Of a stretch of DNA of 31,319 nucleotides, positions 16,563 to 23,430 are shown piece after piece; position 1 is the stretch's first letter; each line of letters starts with the position of its first letter. The translations under genes were made by a program, and so were the position numbers. This DNA is from Neorhizobium sp. UBA7851 (GTDB lineage: Bacteria; Pseudomonadota; Alphaproteobacteria; Rhizobiales; Rhizobiaceae). The stretch spans positions 1 to 31,319 of the forward strand of contig DLSX01000065.1 in the NCBI GenBank assembly GCA_002500765.1, written 5' to 3'. The notes under the pieces were generated by a model. It was given only the letters and a program-made list of their open reading frames with translations, did not search any database and had not been told where the DNA came from.

Positions 16563-17756
16563 TCAGCAGGCGAGATCGGCAACGACCGCGTCAAGGATCA
16601 GCATGCCGCTCGGGGTACAGCGCAGCCTGGAATTCCCGAGCCGCTCGATGAAACCGTGCTCCAGCAGGCGCTCTTCGCGCACCGGGTCCGGATCGCGGCC
16701 GGAAAGCTCCTGCCAGCGGGCGAGATCGACGCCTTCGGTCAGGCGGAGCCCCATCAGCAGCAGTTCGTCGGCCTGCTCGTCGTGACCAAGCATCTCCTGT
16801 TCGATCATGCCGTGGCCTTCGGCCTCCACACGCTCAAGCCAGGTTTCAGGACGGCGTTCGGTCGAGGTGGCGACCTTGCCACGGCCGCGCGTCAGGCGGC
16901 CATGTGCGCCCGGCCCGATGCCGGCATAATCGCCATAACGCCAATAGGTCAGGTTGTGGCGGCTTTCGGCGCCCGGCCTGGCGTGATTGGAGACTTCATA
17001 AGCGGGCATCCCGTGACGAGCGGTGATTTCCTGCGTCGCCTCATAAAGCAGCGCCGACTGATCACCGTCAGGCACGATCAGCTTGCCCGCCTTGTGCAAT
17101 CCGTAGAAGGGCGTGCCCTCCTCGATCGTCAGCTGATAGAGCGACAGATGGTCGACGGCGTAGGAGATAGCCTGCTTGAGTTCTGCTTCCCAGGCCTCGA
17201 CCGTCTGTTTGGGCCGGGCATAAATGAGGTCGAAGGACATGCGCGGAAAGATTTCGCGCGCCAGGCGGATCGCTTTCAGCGCATCGGCCACATCGTGCAG
17301 TCGGCCGAGGAATTTAAGGTCGGCATCGTTGAGAGCCTGCACACCCATGGACACGCGATTGATGCCAGCGGCGCGGTAGCCGCGAAAACGCTCGGCCTCG
17401 ACGCTGGAAGGATTGGCTTCCATGGTGATCTCGATGCCGTCAGGCACGCTCCAGTGGCGCGCTATGCCATTGAGAATGGCCTCGACGGTCGAAGGGTCCA
17501 TCAGCGATGGTGTGCCGCCGCCGAGGAAGATGCTGGTCACCACTTTCGGGCCGCTCATCTTCCGCATCGTTTCCATCTCCTTCAGAAACGCTGCGGTAAA
17601 ACGGGCCTGATCCACCGGCTGATGGCGGACATGGCTGTTGAAGTCGCAATAGGGACATTTGGCGGCACAGAAGGGCCAATGGACATAAACGCCGAAGCCC
17701 GGCTCACCCGTGTCGGGGAGCAGCGTATCGGGCAGACGAGAGGCAACGGCGTTCAC
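16563..17756 (-). CDS. hemW: Radical SAM protein HemW (haem chaperone, coproporphyrinogen oxidase-like)
   Basis: A HemN-like radical SAM protein; family members of this type bind haem and act as chaperones rather than as true coproporphyrinogen dehydrogenases. The 397 residues carry the [4Fe-4S] motif with Cys30, Cys34 and Cys37 in HWPFCAAKCPYCDFNSHV, then SIFLGGGTPSLM and the HemN C-terminal domain (LLMGLRLTEGVDL). The extra N-terminal cysteine and insertion of HemN are absent, which favours HemW. The start is GTG 17756, 6 bp after the rdgB stop and without a clear ribosome site, so coupling to rdgB is likely. Older annotations call this gene hemN-like. Confidence 0.9.
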   Translation of the reverse strand: MNAVASRLPDTLLPDTGEPGFGVYVHWPFCAAKCPYCDFNSHVRHQPVDQARFTAAFLKEMETMRKMSGPKVVTSIFLGGGTPSLMDPSTVEAILNGIARHWSVPDGIEITMEANPSSVEAERFRGYRAAGINRVSMGVQALNDADLKFLGRLHDVADALKAIRLAREIFPRMSFDLIYARPKQTVEAWEAELKQAISYAVDHLSLYQLTIEEGTPFYGLHKAGKLIVPDGDQSALLYEATQEITARHGMPAYEVSNHARPGAESRHNLTYWRYGDYAGIGPGAHGRLTRGRGKVATSTERRPETWLERVEAEGHGMIEQEMLGHDEQADELLLMGLRLTEGVDLARWQELSGRDPDPVREERLLEHGFIERLGNSRLRCTPSGMLILDAVVADLAC

Positions 17757-17762
17757 GGAGAA

Positions 17763-18407
17763 TCAGGCCTCCAGGCAGGTTTCGACGAAAAGCTTGAAAG
17801 CGCGGGCGCGGTGCGACAGAGCATGCTCGTCACCCGGCTTCCAGCCATGTTTTTCTTCACTGGTCATTTCGCCGAAGGTCGTCTCATACCCTTTCGGCTG
17901 GAAGAGCGGATCGTAACCGAAACCGGCGGTGCCGCGCGGCGGCCAGGCGACCGTGCCCTCGACCTCGCCGCGGAATATTTCCGTATGGCCGTCCGGCCAG
18001 GCAAGGCAGAGCACGCTGACGAAACGGCAGCTGCGCTTTTCCGGCGTGGTGGCACCCCTTTCGGCAAGCGCGTTTTCGACCTTTTCCATCGCCATCTGGA
18101 AATCGCGGCTGCCATCCTCGCGTTCGGCCCAGTTGGCGGTGTAGACACCCGGCGCGCCATCGAGCGCGTCGATGACGATGCCGCTGTCATCCGACAGAGC
18201 CGGCAGGCCTGAAGCCTTGGCCGAGACGAGCGCCTTGATCGCCGCATTTTCCTCGAAGGTGGTGCCGGTTTCGTCCGGCTCCTCGAATTTCAGCTCGGCT
18301 GCGGATTTGGCCGAAAAGCCGAAGGGCCCGATCAGCTCCGCAATCTCCTTGATCTTGCCGGCATTATGGCTGGCGACGACGATGGTCTTCGTATCGAGCT
18401 TGCGCAT
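17763..18407 (-). CDS. rdgB: XTP/dITP diphosphatase (RdgB/HAM1)
   Basis: Hydrolyses the deaminated nucleotides dITP, XTP and dHAPTP to monophosphates, keeping them out of DNA and RNA. The 214 residues have the family's VVASHNAGKIKEI start, FEENAAIKALVSAKASGLPA, the SDDSGI metal-binding motif, GVYTANWA and GFGYDPLFQPKG. ATG 18407 is chosen over 18449 because AGGAA lies 5 bases upstream and the conserved sequence begins here; the 14 extra residues are not family-like. It sits in the run rph-VOC protein-rdgB-hemW, all on the minus strand, 8 bp after the VOC gene. The rph-rdgB-hemW order is common in Rhizobiales. Confidence 0.95.
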   Translation of the reverse strand: MRKLDTKTIVVASHNAGKIKEIAELIGPFGFSAKSAAELKFEEPDETGTTFEENAAIKALVSAKASGLPALSDDSGIVIDALDGAPGVYTANWAEREDGSRDFQMAMEKVENALAERGATTPEKRSCRFVSVLCLAWPDGHTEIFRGEVEGTVAWPPRGTAGFGYDPLFQPKGYETTFGEMTSEEKHGWKPGDEHALSHRARAFKLFVETCLEA

Positions 18408-18415
18408 GAAAATTC

Positions 18416-18823
18416 CTAATTCAGGTTCCAGAGCATTGGCTCTGCACATTCCAGGCTGTTGCCGGCGGGGTCGCGGAAATAGATCGAGCGGGCGCCGTTC
18501 GGCCAGCGGAAATCGCTTTCGATCGCAATGCCCGCCTTGTTGAGCTTTTCAACCATCCTGTCAATCATCTCTCCGCTCATGCGGAAGCAGACGTGACCGG
18601 AACCGGTCGTGCCATGCGGCGGAACCGGGAGACTATCAGGAGACGGCGGCTTTACCGTCTCGGCCGGATTGAAGATCAGCAGAATGCCCTGCCCGCAGGA
18701 AAAGAAGACGTGGCGGTCGCCGGCGCGCAGGACCTTTTCAAGCCCCAGCACGCCGCCATAAAACGCTTCCGCCGCGTCGAGATCCTCTGCGTAAAGTGCG
18801 GTTTCGAGTATGCCGTCGATCAC
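18416..18823 (-). CDS. VOC-superfamily (glyoxalase/bleomycin resistance-like) protein
   Basis: A 135-residue single-domain protein of the vicinal oxygen chelate fold, with two beta-alpha-beta-beta-beta modules: ILETALYAEDLDAAEAFYGG then VLGLEKVLRAGDRHVFF, and GSGHVCFRMSGEMIDRMVEK then DFRWPNGARSIYFRDPAGNS. Possible metal ligands are His at the GHVCF strand and Glu in GNSLECAEP. The substrate is unknown; lyases, dioxygenases and resistance proteins share the fold. The start is taken as GTG 18823, five bases after AAAGGGG; GTG 18838, overlapping the rph stop as GTGA, is an alternative that adds five residues. It lies within the rph-rdgB-hemW run. Confidence 0.85.
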   Translation of the reverse strand: MIDGILETALYAEDLDAAEAFYGGVLGLEKVLRAGDRHVFFSCGQGILLIFNPAETVKPPSPDSLPVPPHGTTGSGHVCFRMSGEMIDRMVEKLNKAGIAIESDFRWPNGARSIYFRDPAGNSLECAEPMLWNLN

Positions 18824-18834
18824 CGCATCCCCTT

Positions 18835-19554
18835 TCACGCGCCGATAGCGGCCTTCTGCATGGCAACCAGTTCCTGGGTGCCGGCTTCGGCGAGCGTCAG
18901 AAGCTGCAGGAATTCCTCGCGGCTGAACGGCTTGCCTTCGGCCGTGCCCTGAACCTCGACGATGCCGCCGGAACCGGTCATGACAAAGTTGGCGTCGGTC
19001 TCGGCAGCCGAGTCTTCGAGATAATCCAGGTCGATCACCGGCTGGTTGGCGAAGATACCGCAGGAGATGGCCGCGACATGATCCTTCAGGACTTTGTCGA
19101 GCTTGATCATCGAACGGGTTTCCATCCACTTCAGGCAATCGTAGAGCGCGATCCAGCCGCCGGTGATGGAGGCCGTGCGGGTGCCGCCATCGGCCTGGAT
19201 GACGTCGCAGTCGATGGTGATCTGCTTTTCGCCGAGCGCTTCAAGATCAACGACGGCACGCAGCGAACGGCCGATCAGGCGCTGGATTTCCTGGGTGCGG
19301 CCGCCCTGCTTGCCGGATGCGGCTTCGCGCTTCATGCGGTCGCCGGTGGCGCGCGGCAGCATGCCGTATTCCGCCGTGACCCAGCCCTTGCCGGTGTTAC
19401 GCAGCCATGGCGGTGTCTTTTCTTCAAGGCTTGCCGTGCACAATACATGCGTGTCGCCGAACTTCACCAGGCAGGAGCCTTCGGCATGCTTGGAGAAATT
19501 GCGCTCGAAAGACACTTTGCGCATCTGGTTTACTGGTCTGCCTGAAGGCCGCAT
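18835..19554 (-). CDS. rph: Ribonuclease PH
   Basis: A phosphate-dependent 3'-5' exoribonuclease that trims tRNA and other RNA ends. The 239 residues match the family: MRPSGRPVNQMRKVSFERNF, GDTHVLCTASLEE, the phosphate- and RNA-binding block RATGDRMKRE, QRLIGRSLRA, and DCDVIQADGGTRTASITGG with the phosphate-binding arginine in GGTRTA. ATG 19554 is preceded by GGGAG at good spacing. It is the first gene of a minus-strand group and is divergent from hrcA, as in many Rhizobiales. A stem-loop lies in its leader (19580-19609). Confidence 0.97.
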   Translation of the reverse strand: MRPSGRPVNQMRKVSFERNFSKHAEGSCLVKFGDTHVLCTASLEEKTPPWLRNTGKGWVTAEYGMLPRATGDRMKREAASGKQGGRTQEIQRLIGRSLRAVVDLEALGEKQITIDCDVIQADGGTRTASITGGWIALYDCLKWMETRSMIKLDKVLKDHVAAISCGIFANQPVIDLDYLEDSAAETDANFVMTGSGGIVEVQGTAEGKPFSREEFLQLLTLAEAGTQELVAMQKAAIGA

Positions 19555-19579
19555 AGATCACTCCCTATATCAGCGCACC

Positions 19580-19609
19580 GCGTCCTTTCAGCGATAACGC
19601 CGAGGACGC
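19580..19609 (-). other. Stem-loop in the rph leader
   Basis: GCGTCCT and AGGACGC (19580-19586 and 19603-19609) form a 7-bp stem, with an inner GCG-TTAT-CGC stem in the 16-base loop, ending 25 bases upstream of the rph start codon. The rest of the rph-hrcA gap (19610-19771) holds nothing I recognise. Function unknown; it could affect rph mRNA stability or translation. Confidence 0.35.
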
Positions 19610-19771
19610 ACTGATCCTTTGATTTTTCCGTATCGGATGGCAGGCAGATTGCCGCCGATTTAATCCGCTACAGCGTTTCCCGCCTTCTAAGGGGAGCGGG
19701 CATGTTTTGCAAAGAAAAAGCCGATGCTGCGCCCCATCGTGACATTTGGCGTGACCTCTGCGATTTCCCGT

Positions 19772-19799
19772 TTGAGGCCCCGGCTGCAATGACTATATT
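19772..19799 (+). promoter_or_regulatory. Predicted hrcA promoter
   Basis: -35 TTGAGG (19772-19777), a 16-bp spacer and -10 TATATT (19794-19799), 33 bases before the hrcA start. It looks like a vegetative promoter. No CIRCE inverted repeat (TTAGCACTC-N9-GAGTGCTAA) is present, so HrcA does not appear to repress its own gene here. Confidence 0.5.
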
Positions 19800-19832
19800 T
19801 CGAAGAAGACCAAATCGAGGTTATGTGAAGAC

Positions 19833-20921
19833 ATGAGTTTTTCTGCGGGTAGAGGCATGGATGTCGGCTCGATGCTCGACGAGCGCTCGCGAGAGATCTT
19901 TCGCCGCATCGTCGAAGGCTATCTGGAAACCGGTGAACCGCTTGGTTCCCGCAATCTCTCCCGGCTGCTTCCCATGTCGCTGTCGCCGGCATCCGTCCGC
20001 AACGTGATGAGTGATCTCGAACAGCTCGGGCTCATCTATTCACCGCATATCAGCGCCGGCCGTCTGCCGACCCAGAGCGGGCTGCGGTTCTTTGTCGACG
20101 CCTTCATGCAGACCGGCAATCTTTCCGACGAGGAGCGCGCCAGCATCGACCGCCAGGTTCGGCCATCCGACAGGGACCAGACGCTGGAAAACCTGATGGC
20201 GGATGCCAGCCTGATGCTGTCGGGCGTTTCGCGCGGAGCCGGTATCGTCATCACCACGAAAAGCGATCCTATCCTCAAGCATGTGGAATTCATCCGGCTG
20301 GAGCCGACCAAGGCGCTCGCCGTTCTTGTCGGCGATCATAACCAGATCGAAAACCGCATCATCGATCTGCCGGCGGGCGTTACCTCCTCGCAACTCACGG
20401 AAGCTGCCAATTTTCTCAATGCACATCTGACCGGCCAGACGCTTCCGGAATTCCGCAGCCAGATCAAGACGCTGAAGCAGGAAGTGCAGACGGAGGTCGA
20501 TGCGCTGGCGCAGGACCTGATCGAAAAGGGCCTGGCGGTCTGGTCCGGCGACAGCGAGGAAGGCAAGCCGGCCCAGCTTATCGTGCGCGGGCGCGCCAAT
20601 CTTCTCGAAGGCCTCGGAGAAGCTTCGGATCTCGACCGGCTGCGATTGCTGTTCGACGATCTGGAAAAGAAGGACAGCCTGATCGAGATACTGGAACTTG
20701 CGGAAGCGGGCCCTGGCGTTCGGATTTTCATCGGCTCGGAAAACAAGCTGTTTTCACTATCGGGATCGTCGCTGATCGTCGCGCCCTATCGCGATGGGGA
20801 GGACCGGATCGTCGGCGCCGTCGGCGTCATCGGACCAACCCGCCTCAACTACTCACGTGTCGTGCCGATGGTCGATTATACGGCCCAGTTGATCGCCCGC
20901 CTGTCGCGCGGCTCGATGTAA
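19833..20921 (+). CDS. hrcA: Heat-inducible transcription repressor HrcA
   Basis: Binds the CIRCE operator, classically in front of groESL, and depends on GroEL for folding. The 362 residues begin with a winged-helix DNA-binding domain (LDERSREIFRRIVEGYLETG, EPLGSRNLSRLL, SPASVRNVMSDLEQLGLIYS, PHISAGRLPTQSGLRFFVD), followed by the GAF-like and insertion domains and the end NYSRVVPMVDYTAQLIARL. ATG 19833 lacks a well-placed ribosome site; ATG 19857 (MDVGSMLDERSREIF) is preceded by GAGG at 1 base and is a plausible alternative. It is followed by grpE 91 bp downstream. Confidence 0.96.
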   Translation: MSFSAGRGMDVGSMLDERSREIFRRIVEGYLETGEPLGSRNLSRLLPMSLSPASVRNVMSDLEQLGLIYSPHISAGRLPTQSGLRFFVDAFMQTGNLSDEERASIDRQVRPSDRDQTLENLMADASLMLSGVSRGAGIVITTKSDPILKHVEFIRLEPTKALAVLVGDHNQIENRIIDLPAGVTSSQLTEAANFLNAHLTGQTLPEFRSQIKTLKQEVQTEVDALAQDLIEKGLAVWSGDSEEGKPAQLIVRGRANLLEGLGEASDLDRLRLLFDDLEKKDSLIEILELAEAGPGVRIFIGSENKLFSLSGSSLIVAPYRDGEDRIVGAVGVIGPTRLNYSRVVPMVDYTAQLIARLSRGSM

Positions 20922-20944
20922 GTCACGTCCCGGATGCTCCAAGC

Positions 20945-20973
20945 CTTGATTTTTTGCCCGCAAACCTCGATAT
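20945..20973 (+). promoter_or_regulatory. Candidate grpE promoter, possibly heat-shock type
   Basis: In the 91-bp hrcA-grpE gap, CTTGAT (20945-20950) is followed by an AT-containing block ending CTCGATATCGAG, a perfect 12-bp palindrome (20966-20977). CTTGAT resembles the RpoH -35 CTTGAA and grpE is usually RpoH-dependent, but the -10 part is not a clear match. Read as sigma-70 it is TTGATT-N17-GATATC. Confidence 0.3.
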
Positions 20974-21012
20974 CGAGCACAAATTCAAGATACAGATCAA
21001 CCGGAGAACGTC

Positions 21013-21636
21013 ATGACCGACGAAACCAAGAAAAACGGACCTGACGCAGCTTTCGCGGAACATGAGGCCGAAGCTGCAGAATCCGCTTTTGACGGTGCCG
21101 CCGAAGAGAATGCTGCCGAAGTCGCTGCAGAGCCGGATCCGCTGGATGTGCTGCGCGCCGAAAATTCCGAACTGCGCGACCGTTTTCTGCGCCTTGCCGC
21201 CGAGATGGACAATCTGCGCCGTCGCACAGAACGCGACGTGAAGGACGCCAAGTCCTATTCCGTCTCGGGCTTTGCTCGCGACATGCTGGCCGTATCCGAC
21301 AACCTTCGCCGCGCACTCGATGCGGTTCCGGCAGACCAGCGCGCCGCTGCCGATGCCACCCTGACCACGCTTCTCGAAGGTGTCGAGATGACCGAGCGTG
21401 CGATGCTCTCGGCACTCGAGCGCCACGGCGTGAAGAAGATCGAACCGGAAGGCGAGAAGTTCGACCCGAACTTCCATCAGGCCATGTTCGAAATTCCGAA
21501 CCCGGCCGTTCCGAACAATACGGTCGTACAGGTCGTACAGGCAGGTTTCACCATCGGCGACCGGGTTCTGCGCCCGGCCATGGTCGGCGTTGCCAAGGGC
21601 GGCCCCAAGGCTGAGGCCGCTGCCGGCGACGCCTGA
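21013..21636 (+). CDS. grpE: Nucleotide exchange factor GrpE
   Basis: Releases ADP from DnaK in the Hsp70 cycle. The 207 residues have an acidic, alanine/glutamate-rich N-terminus (about 1-45), a long coiled-coil dimerisation region (DVLRAENSELRDRFLRLAAE, MDNLRRRTERDVKDAKSY), a four-helix bundle and the beta-domain that contacts DnaK (GVKKIEPEGEKFDPNFHQAM, VVQAGFTIGDRVLRPAMVGV). GGAG lies upstream of ATG 21013. dnaK is not in this window. The gene ends just before a strong hairpin shared with the opposite gene. Confidence 0.97.
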   Translation: MTDETKKNGPDAAFAEHEAEAAESAFDGAAEENAAEVAAEPDPLDVLRAENSELRDRFLRLAAEMDNLRRRTERDVKDAKSYSVSGFARDMLAVSDNLRRALDAVPADQRAAADATLTTLLEGVEMTERAMLSALERHGVKKIEPEGEKFDPNFHQAMFEIPNPAVPNNTVVQVVQAGFTIGDRVLRPAMVGVAKGGPKAEAAAGDA

Positions 21637-21648
21637 TTTCTATATCAT

Positions 21649-21684
21649 CACATTGAAGAGGCGTGCCAACGCCTCTTCAATGTG
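21649..21684. terminator. Strong bidirectional hairpin between grpE and a convergent small gene
   Basis: A perfect 16-bp stem (21649-21664 with 21669-21684) closed by the loop GCCA. It begins 12 bases after the grpE stop. One arm overlaps the last codons and stop (21677) of the convergent small gene. There is no long T-run on either side, but the stem length and position between converging genes make a shared terminator or mRNA 3'-end stabiliser the likeliest role. Confidence 0.7.
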
Positions 21685-21913
21685 TCGTATCCAGGGCTGA
21701 GCTTGCCAGATTGCGGATAAGTTCCAGTTCCTGCTTCAGATGAACCCGCGTTCGTCGGTCGGTTTCCGCCAAGGCGCTGCCTTCTTCATCGGCAAGCGCG
21801 AAAATAATGTCGAGCTCATCCAGCAAACCGGGATCCTTGATCGCCAGCAGGGTGATGACGGCTTTCAAAAGCCTGTCGTTAGCCGCGATCCGAACGCGCG
21901 CTTCTTCGTTCAT
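21677..21913 (-). CDS. Hypothetical small helical protein
   Basis: A 78-residue protein I do not recognise. It appears all-alpha: ARVRIAANDRLLKAVITLLA, then DPGLLDELDIIFALADEEGS, then TRVHLKQELELIRNLASSAL. It has charged surfaces, no signal peptide and no membrane segment. ATG 21913 is firmly indicated by GGAGGA five bases upstream; an ATG at 21964 in the same frame would add 17 residues without a ribosome site. The good ribosome site and charged helical pattern argue that the gene is real. It is the last gene of the minus-strand stretch after the LysE and methyltransferase genes, 123 bp downstream of the latter, and its 3' end lies in the grpE hairpin. Confidence 0.65.
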   Translation of the reverse strand: MNEEARVRIAANDRLLKAVITLLAIKDPGLLDELDIIFALADEEGSALAETDRRTRVHLKQELELIRNLASSALDTTH

Positions 21914-22036
21914 AGGCTTCCTCCAGAAATTCTTTGAAACATGTAGCGTCTTTTTCCAAAACAAAGGGGAGGATTAGATGTTTCGAAAGAATTACTGCGA
22001 CCAAACACGCTAAGCGTCACTAAAGTTCGCGCTGCA

Positions 22037-22633
22037 TCAAGACTTGACGGCAGTTACATAGAGCCAATCGGTTGGCTTGCGATCGTAAGCATTGCCCGAC
22101 TGCTCCTCCATTGTTATCGATTTCCAAGGCAGGGCTCCGTATTGCAATTGAAGCCAATCCCTTGACGGGTAATTGAAAAAGCGGCCAAGGGTGTCATGCC
22201 CCTCGGTTTCGCCTGCCTTGAAACTGGCGTGAAACACTCCGCCCGGGCGCAGGGCCGTATGGATCTTCTGCAGAATGCCGCCAAGCTCGCTACGCTGGAC
22301 GTGCAACAGGCAGGCATTGGCCCAGATGCCGTCGAAGGCCGATACCATATCGATATCCTCGAAACGCAGGACCGGAACGGAAATGGAAAGACGCGATGAA
22401 GCTTCGCTTGCCATTTCCGCAATGCCATCGGTAGGCAAAACGTCAAAACCGCGGGCAATCATGGCTGCACTGTCACGGCCGCTACCGCAGCCGAGTTCCA
22501 GAATGCTTGCTCCCGGGGAAAGCGCTGCGAGAAAGGCATCCAGCCGTTTCAGGCTCGCCTCTGAAAGCGCCGCCGCGTATGTCGCCGCATTGTCGGCGTA
22601 GAAGCGTGATGTCGGGTCGTCCTGGCTGGACAT
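22037..22633 (-). CDS. Class I SAM-dependent methyltransferase
   Basis: A 198-residue small-molecule-type methyltransferase. The SAM-binding motif is ILELGCGSGRDSAAMIARGF (about 45-64), followed by the acidic LPTDGIAEMA, a motif IV-like FDGIWANACLLHV and ALRPGGVFHASFK. The N-terminus FYADNAATYAAAL resembles the xFxxxAxxYxxxx start of Methyltransf_11/UbiE-like enzymes. The substrate is unknown. ATG 22633 has GAGGGG three bases upstream; the frame opens 16 codons earlier, overlapping the LysE gene. It starts 7 bp after that gene's stop, so the two probably share an mRNA. Confidence 0.85.
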   Translation of the reverse strand: MSSQDDPTSRFYADNAATYAAALSEASLKRLDAFLAALSPGASILELGCGSGRDSAAMIARGFDVLPTDGIAEMASEASSRLSISVPVLRFEDIDMVSAFDGIWANACLLHVQRSELGGILQKIHTALRPGGVFHASFKAGETEGHDTLGRFFNYPSRDWLQLQYGALPWKSITMEEQSGNAYDRKPTDWLYVTAVKS

Positions 22634-22640
22634 TGTCCCC

Positions 22641-23258
22641 TCACCGCTGCGACAGGAGAAGCTTCGTGCCGAAGCCGACAAACACCGTTGCGACGCCGAG
22701 ATCGATCTTTCGTTTTGCCCTGAGGTAACCTGCCGCCACTCTTGGATGGGTAATCAGCGAAACGAGGCAGCTGTAATAGAGCGCCGAGACGGTCACCATT
22801 ACCCCGATCGCGGCGACACCATAAAGAAATGGCGTGCCGGCCGGCATGGTGACAGCGAAAAGTGAGGCGACGAACAGCGCCGACTTCGGATTGGCAAGAT
22901 TGGTCACCAATCCCATGCGGTAAGCGGTCTTCAGCGAGATATCGATCCTGGCCGGGATGGTATCGGGTGCTCTGCGCGCCTTGCGAATGTCGACAAACAC
23001 CCGGATGCCGAGCCAGATCAGATAGAGACCACCGGCAATTTTCAAAGCCAGATAGGCAAAGGGTGCCGCCTGAAAAAGCGCGTTGATGCCGAGCCAACCG
23101 GCAAGGCCCCAGCACAGGGTCCCGGTAATCGTGCCCATTGCCGCAAAGATCGCCACCTTGCGCGGTGCCGTCAGGCAATAGCGGATCACCAGAAGCGTAT
23201 TCGGTCCCGGCGTGATGCAGGCAACGCCCCAGATCATTGCGACGGATAACAGGAACAT
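22641..23258 (-). CDS. LysE/RhtB-family amino-acid exporter
   Basis: A 205-residue inner-membrane protein with about six hydrophobic segments. Typical LysE/RhtB features are the N-terminal ITPGPNTLLVIRYCL (about 15-29), the GTITGTLCWGLAGWLGI segment, the LALKIAGGLYLIWLGIRVF helix, and LVTNLANPKSALFVASLFAV. Members export amino acids such as lysine, threonine or homoserine lactones; the substrate cannot be read. AGAGG is well placed before ATG 23258. It precedes a small methyltransferase gene by 7 bp and follows the dnaA terminator, so it starts its own transcript. Confidence 0.92.
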   Translation of the reverse strand: MFLLSVAMIWGVACITPGPNTLLVIRYCLTAPRKVAIFAAMGTITGTLCWGLAGWLGINALFQAAPFAYLALKIAGGLYLIWLGIRVFVDIRKARRAPDTIPARIDISLKTAYRMGLVTNLANPKSALFVASLFAVTMPAGTPFLYGVAAIGVMVTVSALYYSCLVSLITHPRVAAGYLRAKRKIDLGVATVFVGFGTKLLLSQR

Positions 23259-23367
23259 TCAGAGCCTCTTGCGCGACCACCGGCATTTTTCCGGAAGGTT
23301 CGGCGCGCAGGCCCAGCTCGTCAAGAGCCGATCTTCGAATACATCGACGAACGTCATCGCATGTCAT

Positions 23368-23400
23368 GAAAAATGGGCCGCTCCTTGCGGAGCGACCCAT
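23368..23400 (-). terminator. Rho-independent terminator of dnaA
   Basis: On the minus strand a 12-bp stem (23389-23400 with 23373-23384, one G-U pair) with a GCAA loop is followed by TTTTC, 31 bases after the dnaA stop. It separates dnaA from the LysE-family gene. Confidence 0.85.
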
Positions 23401-23430
23401 CCTGTCTTCCAAATTCGGCCAATCAGCCGA

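Noticed and set aside
16656..18212. 518-codon plus-strand frame opposite hemW and rdgB
   Set aside because: It runs antisense to two secure genes with conserved motifs and shows no domain of its own.
19555..19832. CIRCE operator in front of hrcA
   Set aside because: No TTAGCACTC-N9-GAGTGCTAA or close variant is present in the gap.
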